Assembly: GCF_014203535.1 (NCBI RefSeq)
Contig: NZ_JACHJI010000024.1
Coordinates: forward strand, 1 to 64,000
Direction of reading: 5' to 3'
Source: Streptomyces griseomycini
Lineage (GTDB): Bacteria > Actinomycetota > Actinomycetes > Streptomycetales > Streptomycetaceae
DNA: 64,000 nt
Positions 54,577 through 63,566 of this stretch are shown here, one piece after another (positions within the stretch are counted from its first letter, which is position 1; each line of letters begins with the position of its first letter). The position numbers were made by a program, and so were the translations under genes. The notes below the pieces were generated by a model. The model saw nothing but the letters and a program-made list of their open reading frames with translations. It was not told the DNA's origin and did no database searches.

Positions 54577-55160
54577 GGCGTTGTCACGTTGTTGGGTGTG
54601 TGGGTGTCTGACGGCGTGTCGAGGTGTGGTGGGGGCCGGGTGCCGGCCCTGGGCTCAGGCCGCGGCAGGCCGGCTGGTGACGCCGGTGACCTGCTCCCGG
54701 ACAGCGAAGCGGACGGTCACCCCGGCGCGGTGTCGGGTGCCGGTCATCAGGTGGCGGCGGGGCCGGAAGTGGGGTGAGACGCCGCTGAACGCGGCCAGGA
54801 ACCGCTGCGCGGCGCCCACGCCGCGGAAGCCTTTCATCGCCCGTTCTCGTTGCCGGGTGGGCCGGTGGCTGTTCTCGGCCCGGTTGTTCAGGCCCTTGTG
54901 CGACCGGTGCTCGACGAAGGGCATGGCCTCGCGGTGGGCCGCTCGGTGGGAGCGGAGCTTGTCCGTGACGATCACCCGCGGCACCCGGCCCGTCTTCGTC
55001 AGCAGCGTGCGCAAGAAGCGCTCGGCCGCAGCCGTGTCCCGGCGGCTCCGCACCAGGATGTCCGGCACCATCCCGTCCCGGTCCACAGCCCGCCACAGGT
55101 GTTTCCGCTCACCGTTGATCTCGATGAAGACCTCGTCCGGATGCCCCTTGCCGCTGGCCG
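54577..55160 (-). mobile_element. IS6-family element C, truncated
   Basis: Left end GGCGTTGTCACGTTG at 54577 as in copies A and B. The right part with the helix-turn-helix segment and inverted repeat is missing; the IS sequence ends near 55160 inside the codon run for GKGHPDEVFIEI. It is nearly identical to copy B where both exist and lacks B's internal deletion. Directly oriented with A and B. Confidence 0.82.
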
Positions 55161-55917
55161 GAGCGGACCTGAGCGCCTGGAACCTGACCGTCTCCCCGAC
55201 GCCGGTCGGCTGCGTGGTCGTGGCGGAGATGCCCTCCTTCCTCAGGCACGAGGCGTACGACTGCACCAGCGCGACCAGCTCCGGATCACCGTTGAACGCC
55301 TGCGCGTTGGCCTGGTCCCGGTTCGCGGCCTCGATGCTCCGCTCCTGGGCCGACGCGGAGCCGTAGACCTCCTTGTCGGCCTCACCCTGACAGCCGGTCC
55401 AGTTCTTCTCACCGGCCTTCGGGTCGGGGAAAGCGCCCAACGCCTCGCTGTACGCGGCCTTCTGCTCGGGAGTGAGCGTGTCCACGTAGTCCGCGTTGGG
55501 CGTCCTGTCCGAGTCCTGCCGGTCGGCCGCACTGCCCGACGCGCCGGCGTCGTCGGGGTAGACGATGCCCGCGTAGATGCCGGAACCGTACTTCTGCCGG
55601 TACTTCTTCGTCAGCGCGTAGTCCGCCCCGTAGGTGGTCCAGGAGGCGGCGGGATCCTCGGGGGCCACGGGGGTGTAGGTGAATCCCTGCTTCTTCATGC
55701 AGGCCGCGATCGCGTTCTCCAAGAGGTACTGCTTCCTGAGATCGGCGTTCGCGTCGGCGGGAATGTCGAGCTGCCCCGACGATCCGGCCGTGGTCTTCTC
55801 ACCGTCCGACGCGTGGGACTCCGAGCCGGTGTCGGTGCCGGTGTCAGTGCCACAAGCCGCCAGCAGCGGCAGCAGACCGACCGCCGCCGCGGCGGCCAGT
55901 CTCCGGTCTCCGGACAG
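54655..55917 (-). CDS. lipoprotein gene fused in frame to an IS6 transposase fragment
   Basis: An open frame in which a secreted lipoprotein runs into a transposase. The N-terminal part has lipobox LLPLLAAC followed by a Thr/Asp/Ser spacer, then ADLRKQYLLENAIAACMKKQ, TLTPEQKAAYSEALGAF and LVALVQSYASCLRKEGI, a helical domain with paired Cys. At about 55160 it passes into SGKGHPDEVFIEINGERKH and the rest of the IS6 core, ending at 54655. No ATG, GTG or TTG precedes the lipobox in frame; CTG 55917 or an upstream change must be assumed. The lipoprotein's original C-terminus is gone. Whether the fusion is stable or exported is unknown; the transposase half lacks its DNA-binding part. Confidence 0.7.
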   Translation of the reverse strand: MSGDRRLAAAAAVGLLPLLAACGTDTGTDTGSESHASDGEKTTAGSSGQLDIPADANADLRKQYLLENAIAACMKKQGFTYTPVAPEDPAASWTTYGADYALTKKYRQKYGSGIYAGIVYPDDAGASGSAADRQDSDRTPNADYVDTLTPEQKAAYSEALGAFPDPKAGEKNWTGCQGEADKEVYGSASAQERSIEAANRDQANAQAFNGDPELVALVQSYASCLRKEGISATTTQPTGVGETVRFQALRSAPASGKGHPDEVFIEINGERKHLWRAVDRDGMVPDILVRSRRDTAAAERFLRTLLTKTGRVPRVIVTDKLRSHRAAHREAMPFVEHRSHKGLNNRAENSHRPTRQRERAMKGFRGVGAAQRFLAAFSGVSPHFRPRRHLMTGTRHRAGVTVRFAVREQVTGVTSRPAAA

Positions 55918-56089
55918 TACGGGAACGAGTCATCTACTTCCATCCGATCGGGGGGAGGGGGATTCCGCCTGCGGACGCAGGAGAACGCGGAGTTCACAGT
56001 GGTGTCGGCAGTTCAAGGCCCTGGGGCCGGTACATGACCGAGCTGTAACGGCCGGCCGCCGTGACGGCCGGCCTCGGGACCGGCGCCGG

Positions 56090-56959
56090 TCATACGGGCG
56101 GCCCGGTGACGAAGTCACCGTTCTCGTCGTAGGGCCAGGCGTTGGCGACGCAGCCGTGCAGGCCCTTGATCTGCTGCATCATCACGGGGGCCAGTCGCCC
56201 GGCGCCCCCGCAGGTCACGTGCGAGTGACCGAGGAAGTGCCCCACCTCGTGGTTGATGATCAGTGCCCGGTAGTCATGGATCGGCCCGTCGAAGTTGGGC
56301 GAGCCCTTGACCCAGCGCTTGAGGTTCACCACCACCCCTCCGGGAACCTCGCAGTTGTACTCGCCTCCGGTGTCCTGCTGGATGCCCGCCCAGCACAGGG
56401 CGTCCGCCGTCGCCGGTGTCGCGATCTTTATCGTGATGTCGTGCGGCGATCCCGCGCCCACCAGCTGGAACGCGTTGTCCGGGTCGTGGGTCCAGCCCCG
56501 CGGGGCGGCGAGTATCTCGGCGATCTCGTTCGCCGCCTGGGACGGCGAGACGTCGAGGCCGGTCTCGACCTGCACGACGTAGCGCACCGGGCGGGGACCG
56601 CTGCCCACCGTCTCCCCACTGGCCTGCGCGGTGACGAACGTACCGCTGCCCGTCGGGGGGACGTCGATCTCGGTCCGGCTCGCGGAGGGAGAGGGAGAGG
56701 GGGACGGTGTGGGAGTGGGGGTGACGTGCGTGCTCCGCGGGTGCGGCGCACCGCTCGACGCGTCGCTCCGCCCGCCTCCCAGGAGGTACGCCGCCGAACC
56801 CAGCAGGCCGGCGGCCACCAGCAGGCCGATCAGCAGGCTCTGGCCCCGGCGGCGCGGCCGTCCCCGGCGATGGGCGGACCGGCGTCGGCGACCGGCGCGG
56901 TGACCGGCCGCGGTGCTGCCGGTGGCGGGTGCGGATTGCCGCTCTCGTGCCGAATACAT
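56090..56959 (-). CDS. DUF3152 membrane-anchored putative metalloprotease
   Basis: 289 aa. An Arg-rich cytoplasmic N-terminus is followed by one membrane helix (SLLIGLLVAAGLLGSAAYLL, about 41-60), a Pro/Ser/Thr linker, then an extracellular DUF3152 domain with VRYVVQVETGLDVSPSQAAN and NLKRWVKGSPNF. The zinc-type motif INHEVGHFLGHSH matches HExxHxxGHxH, and VMMQQIKGLHGC follows like a Met-turn. ATG 56959 is divergent from the response-regulator gene (163 bp). The family is common in actinobacteria with unknown substrate. Confidence 0.88.
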   Translation of the reverse strand: MYSARERQSAPATGSTAAGHRAGRRRRSAHRRGRPRRRGQSLLIGLLVAAGLLGSAAYLLGGGRSDASSGAPHPRSTHVTPTPTPSPSPSPSASRTEIDVPPTGSGTFVTAQASGETVGSGPRPVRYVVQVETGLDVSPSQAANEIAEILAAPRGWTHDPDNAFQLVGAGSPHDITIKIATPATADALCWAGIQQDTGGEYNCEVPGGVVVNLKRWVKGSPNFDGPIHDYRALIINHEVGHFLGHSHVTCGGAGRLAPVMMQQIKGLHGCVANAWPYDENGDFVTGPPV

Positions 56960-57122
56960 GGCAGCTCAATCTGGTGATCCCAGATGATCCCCATGAGCCG
57001 GCGCTGTCACGGAAAGATAACGACGCCCGCGTTCCCCGGCCCGTGTGATCGTTGTGTAACGGCGGTCGGAGAGGGGCCCTCCTCGGGACGGTCCTCTCGT
57101 CCGGTCTGCTTACACTGACGCA

Positions 57123-57809
57123 ATGCCACGGGTTCTGATCGTCGAAGACGACCTAGATGTCCGCAGGGCCGTCCAACTGGGTCTGCGGCATCAGGGGCAT
57201 GAGGTCTTCGCCGTGGAAACGGGGGAGGAAGGGCTGGAACAGCTCCTCCCCTTCCGGCCGGACGTCGTCGTGCTCGATCTCATGCTGCCCGGCATGTCCG
57301 GCCTGGACGTGTGCCGCCGGATCAGGGACCGCGACCAGGTGCCGATCATCATGGTGACGGCCCGGGGAGACGACGTCGACGTGGTCGTGGGACTGGAGAC
57401 CGGTGCGGACGACTACGTGGTGAAGCCCGTGCAGGCCCGGGTGCTCGACGCACGGATACGGGCCGTACTGCGCAGACAGGACGCGTCGCTGCCGGACGGC
57501 ACCCGTCCCCGGGCGGAGACGCACGGCGAGCTGGTCGTCGACCGCGCCGGGCTCGTGGTGACGCACCGCGGCGAACCCGTCACCCTCGCCCCCTCCGAAC
57601 TGCGGCTGCTGCTGACCCTGTCGGCCTCGCCCGGCCAGGTGTTCAGCCGCCAGCAGCTGCTGGAAGCGGTCTGGGAACACAGCTACCACGGCGACATACG
57701 GCTCGTGGACGCCTGTGTGAAGCGACTGCGCAACAAGCTCGGGGAGGGCAGGAATCCCCGTTACGTGCAGACCGTACGCGGATTCGGTTACCGCTTCGGC
57801 ACCTCATGA
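57123..57809 (+). CDS. OmpR-family response regulator
   Basis: 228 aa. Receiver domain with acidic pair VEDD near residue 8, phosphoacceptor Asp52 in VVVLDLMLPGMSG and the conserved Lys in DDYVVKPVQ. The C-terminal winged helix has LAPSELRLLLTLSASPGQVF and VDACVKRLRNKLGE, YVQTVRGFGYRFG. ATG 57123. Its stop overlaps the kinase start (ATGA), so the two form a coupled two-component system. The signal is unknown. Confidence 0.94.
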   Translation: MPRVLIVEDDLDVRRAVQLGLRHQGHEVFAVETGEEGLEQLLPFRPDVVVLDLMLPGMSGLDVCRRIRDRDQVPIIMVTARGDDVDVVVGLETGADDYVVKPVQARVLDARIRAVLRRQDASLPDGTRPRAETHGELVVDRAGLVVTHRGEPVTLAPSELRLLLTLSASPGQVFSRQQLLEAVWEHSYHGDIRLVDACVKRLRNKLGEGRNPRYVQTVRGFGYRFGTS

Positions 57810-59437
57810 GCGACCGGACGTCCGCGCGGACACGGAGGACCGTACGGACGCGGAAGACCGCCGGGGAGCGGAGAACCGCACCCGAGGTCCCCACGGCTGA
57901 AGAGCCCCCCGCCGCCGTACCGGGTGCCGGCCCCCGGCGGTTCCTCCGGGCGACCCTGGCACGCATCCCGCTCCCCCTGCGCGGTCTGCGCCCCCGCCTG
58001 CTGACGTCCTTCGTCCTGGTGGCCATGGCCAGCTCCCTGGGCACCGGGGCCCTCGCCTTCCGCGAGGCGCGCACGGGGGTGCTCCAGCAGAGCCAGGACT
58101 CCGTCATCAACCAGTTCCGTAGGAGCGTCGACGCCGTCGCGCCCTCCGTCCCCATTGCCCCGGACCAGGCGGACCTCCAGTCCGCGGTGGACCAGGTGCT
58201 GTACGCGAACCGTTCGTCGGGCTGGCGGATCATGGCCACGTACGGCGGCCACCGCGCCTACGCGCCGAGCGCCGGTTTCGTCGAGCTGAGCCCCGAAATG
58301 CTCCGGTCCGTCCGGGACCGACGTGTCGCGGTGTTCCAGCGGATGAACGTCGACGGGCGTCCTCGTCTCGTCGTCGGCATGCCCGTCACGTACACCTGGG
58401 GCGAGGGCCTGGAGACCAGGCTCTCCGGGCTCGTGATGTACCTGGAGGTCCCGCAGACCGCCGAAGAGGGGTACGTCGAGGCCATGGTCCACGGCATCGA
58501 GCGGGCCACCCTGGTGGCCCTGTGCCTCGCCGTCATCCTGGCGCTGCTCGCCGCGAGCGGCGTACTGCGTCCCGTACGGGCGCTGCGCCGGGCGACGCGC
58601 CGGATGGCCGCGGGGCATCTCGACGTCCGGCTGGACGTCACCGGCTCCGACGAACTGGCCGATCTCTCCCAGTCCTTCAACGAGACGGCGGCCGAACTGG
58701 AGCGGACCGTACGGGAGCTGCGCCGCCTGGAGGCCCAGGGACGCCGCTTCGTGGCGGACGTCTCCCACGAGCTGCGCACGCCGCTGGCGGCGATGTCGGC
58801 GGTCACCGACGTGCTGGACCTGGAGGGAGAAGGGGAGACCGGTGAGGCGCTGCGGCTCATCAGCGAGGGAACGAACCGGCTGAGCGGATTGGTGAACGAC
58901 CTGATGGAGATCTCCCGTTTCGACGCGGGGGCGGCCGAACTCAACCGGGACGAGATCGACCTGGCCGAGTCCGTACGGCGCACCGTCGCCTCCCGGTGGC
59001 GGCAGGAGCAGGTGGAGCTGCGGCTGCCCGGACCGGGTGAGCTCCGCGCGCGCGTCGATCCGCGCAGACTCGACGTGGTGACGGCCAATCTGATCGGCAA
59101 CGCGCTGCGGCACGGAGAACCGCCCGTGCGGCTGACCATGGGGGTACGGGTGGACGGGGCGGGCATGGCGTGGGCCGTCATCGAGGTGACCGACAACGGA
59201 CCGGGGATCGCCGAGGAGGCCATGCCGCACATCTTCGAGCGGTTCTACAAGGCGAGCACCTCACGGGCCAGGAGCGAGAGCAGCGGGCTGGGTCTGGCCA
59301 TCACGGCGGAGAACGTGCACCTGCACGGGGGGCGCATCCGGGCGGCGAACCTGCCCCGGGGCGGCGCGGTGTTCACGGTCGAACTCCCGCTGCACCGCGA
59401 CGACACCGACACCGAGGCCGACGGGGGCACCCGGTGA
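57806..59437 (+). CDS. sensor histidine kinase
   Basis: 543 aa, membrane-bound. TM1 at about 65-85, an extracytoplasmic sensor of about 145 residues, TM2 at about 235-253, HAMP linker (LRRATRRMAAGHLDV), DHp domain with phosphoacceptor His321 in FVADVSHELRTPLAAM, and the ATPase with TANLIGNALRHGEPP (N box), VTDNGPGIAEEAMPHIFERF and SSGLGLAI (G boxes). A basic, Pro-rich N-terminal extension precedes TM1. Middle gene of a three-gene operon, coupled at both ends. Confidence 0.94.
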   Translation: MSDRTSARTRRTVRTRKTAGERRTAPEVPTAEEPPAAVPGAGPRRFLRATLARIPLPLRGLRPRLLTSFVLVAMASSLGTGALAFREARTGVLQQSQDSVINQFRRSVDAVAPSVPIAPDQADLQSAVDQVLYANRSSGWRIMATYGGHRAYAPSAGFVELSPEMLRSVRDRRVAVFQRMNVDGRPRLVVGMPVTYTWGEGLETRLSGLVMYLEVPQTAEEGYVEAMVHGIERATLVALCLAVILALLAASGVLRPVRALRRATRRMAAGHLDVRLDVTGSDELADLSQSFNETAAELERTVRELRRLEAQGRRFVADVSHELRTPLAAMSAVTDVLDLEGEGETGEALRLISEGTNRLSGLVNDLMEISRFDAGAAELNRDEIDLAESVRRTVASRWRQEQVELRLPGPGELRARVDPRRLDVVTANLIGNALRHGEPPVRLTMGVRVDGAGMAWAVIEVTDNGPGIAEEAMPHIFERFYKASTSRARSESSGLGLAITAENVHLHGGRIRAANLPRGGAVFTVELPLHRDDTDTEADGGTR

Positions 59438-60063
59438 GGGGCTCGCGGACGGCAGCGCTGCTGTCCGGGCTCACGGCCGCGGCCGCGGTCGCGCTCACGG
59501 CGTGCGGAGTCCCCCCGTCCGGTGTCATCGAGGCCGGTGCGCCGGCGAGCGGCATGTTCTCCCCCAGTGCGACACCACCCTCGACGCCCACCACCATCCC
59601 CCTCTTCTTCCTGCGCGACGGGGAGTTGGTGCCCCGTCCCCACCGGATCGACGACGCCGGGGACCTCGAGGCCGTCGTACACCTGCTGTTCGAGGCGTCG
59701 GCCGCGAACGAGGCCCCGGCGGCCACCACGGAGCTGCCCCGCCTGACGGACGCGCCACGGGTGGCGATCGCCGACGACGGCATCCTCTCCGTCCGGCTCC
59801 CCGGTGAGACGGCTCCGCTGAGCCGTCGGGCCATGCTCCAGCTGACGTGCACGGTGAACCACGCGGCTTCGCCGGCCCCCACCGCCGTCCCCCGCGCCGA
59901 CGCGGAAGCCGACGGCGACACCGCGCGCCGTTCCGCCGCGCCCAGCAGCCTCCATGTGTTCGGGGACGGATGGGCGATGACGCAGTCGGACCACGCGTGC
60001 CCCGTCGTGTCCCCTCCGCAGGAGCAGCCGGAAGCACCGACCCCGTGGGGGCCGTCCGGCTGA
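59434..60063 (+). CDS. lipoprotein of the two-component operon
   Basis: 209 aa. The signal MRGSRTAALLSGLTAAAAVA with lipobox LTAC-G marks a surface lipoprotein. The mature part has IPLFFLRDGELVPRPHRIDD, then AVVHLLFEASAANE, resembling GerMN/LpqB-type sporulation-spore-germination domains, and ends in a Pro-rich tail. Its GTG overlaps the kinase stop (GTGA), so it is co-translated with the two-component system. As in other actinobacterial RR-HK-lipoprotein operons, it may modulate sensing by the kinase. Confidence 0.85.
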   Translation: MRGSRTAALLSGLTAAAAVALTACGVPPSGVIEAGAPASGMFSPSATPPSTPTTIPLFFLRDGELVPRPHRIDDAGDLEAVVHLLFEASAANEAPAATTELPRLTDAPRVAIADDGILSVRLPGETAPLSRRAMLQLTCTVNHAASPAPTAVPRADAEADGDTARRSAAPSSLHVFGDGWAMTQSDHACPVVSPPQEQPEAPTPWGPSG

Positions 60064-60587
60064 CCACCGGACGGCCCCCGCCCAGGACCGGAACCGGCCT
60101 TCCGGCCACGGCCCCCCACACCTGAACAGAACCCAACGCCCACGGCGTCGCGCAACGGTCAGGCCCTGAGCGTTGTCAGTTCTCATCGACATTTCCGAGC
60201 CGCTTGATCAGTAAGTGCTGCCCAAACCGTCGACAGTGGATCGCCGACCTCCAGATCGTGGCCTGCGGCTATCACCACGGAGCCCGCGAGGCCGGACTGA
60301 CCGTGCACGCCGGCATGACGCTCCGGCTGGACCTCACTCGTCCATCGTGAACAGCCCTGCTTGTCCTTGCGCACGAACAGTTGTCCGTGCGCAGGTGCGG
60401 CCGTCGGCGTTTCGGCCATGCCCGTCCCGGACAACGGCCCGCTTCCAGCAAGGGTCGGTGTACCCGGCAGGAGCGCGCTTCCGCTCTGCCCCGGGGTTCA
60501 CATCACGTCCGAAGCACATGTGCTCGAACCGCCGGGTCGGCTCGTTGAGCGCCGTGACATCCCATCCACCTCTTCCTGGAGGTCGCC
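60064..60587. other. region without a confident gene
   Basis: Frames are open on both strands (for example a plus frame reading WIADLQIVACGYHHGAREAG near 60240), but none matches a family I recognise. It ends with the ribosome site of the 49-aa ORF and probably holds the exporter operon's promoter. Confidence 0.35.
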
Positions 60588-60737
60588 ATGCACCTCAGTC
60601 CCGTCCCTGTGACCGCTCCTTTTCCTGCCCCTGTCCAGGCCACACCTGCTCTCTCTCAGGTCGTCGCCGCTCCTCTCGTCCGCCGCACCGCCGACGCCTC
60701 CCGCTCAGCACGTCCGGATACGAGGTGGGGGGCATGA
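60588..60737 (+). CDS. 49-aa ORF coupled to an ABC exporter, possible peptide precursor
   Basis: ATG 60588 has GGAGG 6 nt upstream, the best ribosome site in this operon. The peptide begins MHLSPVPVTAPFPAPVQATP, continues ALSQVVAAPLVRRTADASRS and ends WGA. Its TGA overlaps the exporter's ATG (ATGA). The small size, coupling and exporter partner fit a peptide precursor or leader, but there is no modification enzyme in view and the sequence is Pro/Ala-rich. It could instead be a translational-coupling leader ORF. Confidence 0.5.
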   Translation: MHLSPVPVTAPFPAPVQATPALSQVVAAPLVRRTADASRSARPDTRWGA

Positions 60738-62734
60738 AAGACACCAACGACGCGGGCGGCATCCCCTCGGGCGAAGTGCCGGCCCCGCGCCACGCGGAAC
60801 TTCCGCTGCCGCCCGCCGCCCTACCCTCCGGGCCGCAGGAGGGTGACATCACCGACGGCCTGGCAGAGGCTTACTGGTCCGTGTACGACGGCGCCGCGTC
60901 CCAGGCGACGGTGGGGCAGATCCTCGCGCGTTTGCCGCGGATCGTGCGCCAGATCGGCCGACTGGCCTGGAGCGCCGACCGGATCGCGACCGCGGCGGTT
61001 GTGGTCCTGCAGCTGGCATCGGCCGCGATGACAGCGTTCGGCTTGATGGCGTCGGTGGCGGTGTTGCGGGAACTGTTCGCCGAGGGGCCCACCCCGGACC
61101 GGGTGCGTGCGGCCGTACCTCAGCTGCTGGTCGTCGTCGGCTTCCTGTCGGCCCGTGCGCTGCTGGAGGCGGGCGTCGCCGTGGCCCAGGCCCGGGTGAC
61201 ACCGAAGATCCGCACCGCGCTGGAGTCCGAGTTCCTTGAGCTGACCGCCCATGTGCGCCTGGAGGTCGTCGACGACGCGGACTGGCATGACGAGGCCTAC
61301 CGGGCCAACGATCGCGGGTTGTTCTACGCCCGGCAGATCGTCGGGCAGGTCGTCTCCTTGGCGGCGGCGCTGCTCGGGCTGGTGGGGACCACTGGCGTGC
61401 TGGCCGTCCTGCATCCGGCCTTGCTCCCGCTGCTCCTGCTGTCCGTGCTGCCGGTCGGCGCGGCCGCCGTACGCACCGCGCGGGCCCGCTTTCACTCCTT
61501 CAAACGCTGGAACGCCCTGCAGCGCCGGGTGCGGGTCTTCTCCTGGCTGCTGCTTGAGCGGGACGCGGCCGCCGAGCTGCGCTCGGACACCGCCCAGGGC
61601 GCGTTGCTGGCCGAGCACCGCAGGCTGACGACGCGGATCGCGGCGGAGGACACCCGTCTCGGGGTGAGCTCGGCCGGGTTGACGCTGGCGGGGCGTGCTG
61701 TGGGCGGGATCGGGACCGGTGTCACCTACACGGCGCTCGGCGCCATGCTGATCGCGGGGTGGCTGCCCCTGGCCTCCGGCGCGGGTGCGGTCCTTGCCAT
61801 CCAGACCGCCCAGGCCTCGCTCACCCGGCTCGTCGACGTCTCCCACCTGGTCTACGAGCACGCCATGTGGGTCGATGACCTGCTCGCCTTCCAACAGCGC
61901 TGCCGCGAACTGCAGCCGCGCCGCGCCGGCTCCCCCGCCCCCGAGACGGTCAAGACGATCACGCTGGACAACGTGTCCTTCACCTACCCCGGCAAGGACA
62001 CCCCGGCACTGCGCGGCATCTCCATGACGCTACGCGCCGGTGAGAAGGTCGCGTTCGTCGGCGTCAACGGCTCCGGGAAGTCCACGTGCGCACGACTGCT
62101 CGCCGGACTGTACGAGGCCGAGGATTCCGGCGCGGTGCGCTGGGACGGTGTCGATGTGCGGGAGATGGACGCCGAGTCCCTCCAGGCCCGGGTGAGCTGT
62201 GTACTGCAGGATCCGGTCCGCTTCCCGTTCAGCGCGCTGGCCAACCTCACGATCTCCCGGGGCACGCTCACCGAGGCCGACCCGCGACGTGCCTTGGACG
62301 CCGCGCGTGCTTCCGGCGCCGAGCAGGTCATCGCCGGCCTCCCGGGGACGTGGGCGGCCCTGTTGTCCAAGCGGTTCCGCGGCGGGCAGGAGCTGTCGGC
62401 CGGCCAGTGGGCGAAGATCGCTGTAGCCCGCGGTCTGTACAAGCACGCGCCGGTGCTCCTGCTGGATGAGCCGACCGCCAGCATGGATCCCCGCGCCGAG
62501 CATGCCGTCTACCAGGCGGTGCTGCGGGACACCCTGCGGCCGGATCAGATCACGGTGCTGATCTCCCACCGCTTGGCGAGCGTAGTGGAGTGCGACCGCA
62601 TCTTCGTGTTCGACAGCGGCCGCATCATCGAGACCGGCACGCACCAGGAGCTGATGGACCTTCACGGCGAGTACGCCGCCATGTTCACCCTCCAGGCCGC
62701 CGGCTACCGTGCCGAGGCCGGTGAGGCGGCATGA
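60734..62734 (+). CDS. ABC exporter, fused permease-ATPase
   Basis: 666 aa. An N-terminal soluble part of about 85 residues, then a membrane domain to about residue 400 with 5-6 helices (VVVLQLASAAMTAFGLMASV, ALLGLVGTTGVLAVLHPALL), then the ATPase: Walker A GVNGSGKST near 442, signature LSAGQ near 552 (LSGGQ variant), Walker B VLLLDEPTASMD near 575, H-loop ISHRLASV. It resembles exporters associated with lanthipeptides and other peptides but has no C39 peptidase. Coupled to the 49-aa ORF before it and the 87-aa ORF after it. Confidence 0.9.
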   Translation: MKDTNDAGGIPSGEVPAPRHAELPLPPAALPSGPQEGDITDGLAEAYWSVYDGAASQATVGQILARLPRIVRQIGRLAWSADRIATAAVVVLQLASAAMTAFGLMASVAVLRELFAEGPTPDRVRAAVPQLLVVVGFLSARALLEAGVAVAQARVTPKIRTALESEFLELTAHVRLEVVDDADWHDEAYRANDRGLFYARQIVGQVVSLAAALLGLVGTTGVLAVLHPALLPLLLLSVLPVGAAAVRTARARFHSFKRWNALQRRVRVFSWLLLERDAAAELRSDTAQGALLAEHRRLTTRIAAEDTRLGVSSAGLTLAGRAVGGIGTGVTYTALGAMLIAGWLPLASGAGAVLAIQTAQASLTRLVDVSHLVYEHAMWVDDLLAFQQRCRELQPRRAGSPAPETVKTITLDNVSFTYPGKDTPALRGISMTLRAGEKVAFVGVNGSGKSTCARLLAGLYEAEDSGAVRWDGVDVREMDAESLQARVSCVLQDPVRFPFSALANLTISRGTLTEADPRRALDAARASGAEQVIAGLPGTWAALLSKRFRGGQELSAGQWAKIAVARGLYKHAPVLLLDEPTASMDPRAEHAVYQAVLRDTLRPDQITVLISHRLASVVECDRIFVFDSGRIIETGTHQELMDLHGEYAAMFTLQAAGYRAEAGEAA

Positions 62735-62994
62735 TGCCCGAACATCCCCAATCCCGTCCCGTGTCCTCGTCGGCCGACAGCGGCTGGCCAGCGGACTTCA
62801 CCGCGCACCGCGCCGGCGCCGATGATCAGCATCGTCATAGCCCACCTCACTATGACGACACCTGGACCCTGGATCCGGTCACGTACGCGGTGGGCCTGGA
62901 ACTGGAGTGGTCCGCGTCCCGACGAAGCCTGTACCGGGACATGGGTCGCCTCGTGCACCCCCTGGCCCGTCGGCCGGAGCGGAGCCGATCGTGA
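62731..62994 (+). CDS. 87-aa protein of unknown function
   Basis: ATG 62731 overlaps the exporter stop (ATGA), and its own TGA overlaps the next GTG (GTGA). Hydrophilic, His/Arg/Ser-rich, with one aromatic segment (YDDTWTLDPVTYAVGLELEW) and a basic tail. No signal or membrane helix. Not recognised. Coupling at both ends argues that it is a real gene of the exporter operon. Confidence 0.55.
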   Translation: MMPEHPQSRPVSSSADSGWPADFTAHRAGADDQHRHSPPHYDDTWTLDPVTYAVGLELEWSASRRSLYRDMGRLVHPLARRPERSRS

Positions 62995-63360
62995 CAGCCA
63001 CCAGCACCGCCCGCGATGGCGCTGCACCTGGGGGCGTCGGTATCCCTTTGCGGAACAACAGGTCCTTCCGGGTGTACTGGGTCGGCGAGGCGGTGCCCCT
63101 CGCGCAGGCATCGGTCCATGGTGTGGCGCTGCCGGTGGTCGCGGTGCTGGAACTGGACGCCTCTCCGGCCAGGTGTCGTTGCCGGCCGCCGCGGCGGCGG
63201 TGCCCGCGTTCGTTCTCGCGCTGCCCGCCGGGGTGGCTGGTGACCGGCACCCGAAGAAGAAGATCATGGTCGGCGCCGACCTCGCCGCTGCCGCGGTGGT
63301 GTCCGTGGTGCCGGTCTGCTGGGCCTCGGGAGTTCTGTCCGTCCCGGCAGGTGCGTGCCT
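62991..63360 (+). pseudogene. MFS transporter, frameshifted and truncated
   Basis: GTG 62991 opens VTATSTARDGAAPG, then LRNNRSFRVYWVGEAVPLAQ and VHGVALPVVAVLELDASPA, the first helices of an MFS protein. A frameshift near 63170 moves the rest to another frame: LPAAAAAVPAFVLALPAGVA, GDRHPKKKIMVGADLAAAAV (the DR-x-K loop), and VPVCWASGVLSVP. After about 63360 no MFS sequence remains, so nine or so helices are missing. A relic at the end of the exporter operon. Confidence 0.78.
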
Positions 63361-63566
63361 GTGCCCCCTCCCGAGCCGGCCCGATGCCTCGTTCGCTCGG
63401 TCCCCCACCGGCCGAACGCTCGGGGCCGAAGCTTGCCCGGCCGTGAGGTGCCGAACAGAAACCGCAGTTTCTGCCGTCGCACCCACCGCCCAAGGCCGCC
63501 GTACGCCCGCCCCGTGTATCCCTGTTCTGGCATATGGCGCGCACCTCTTCGTTACCGTGGTCCGGT

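Noticed and set aside
60215..62734. 839-codon version of the ABC exporter
   Set aside because: The extra N-terminal 173 codons are non-homologous, and ATG 60734 has a ribosome site and couples to the preceding ORF.
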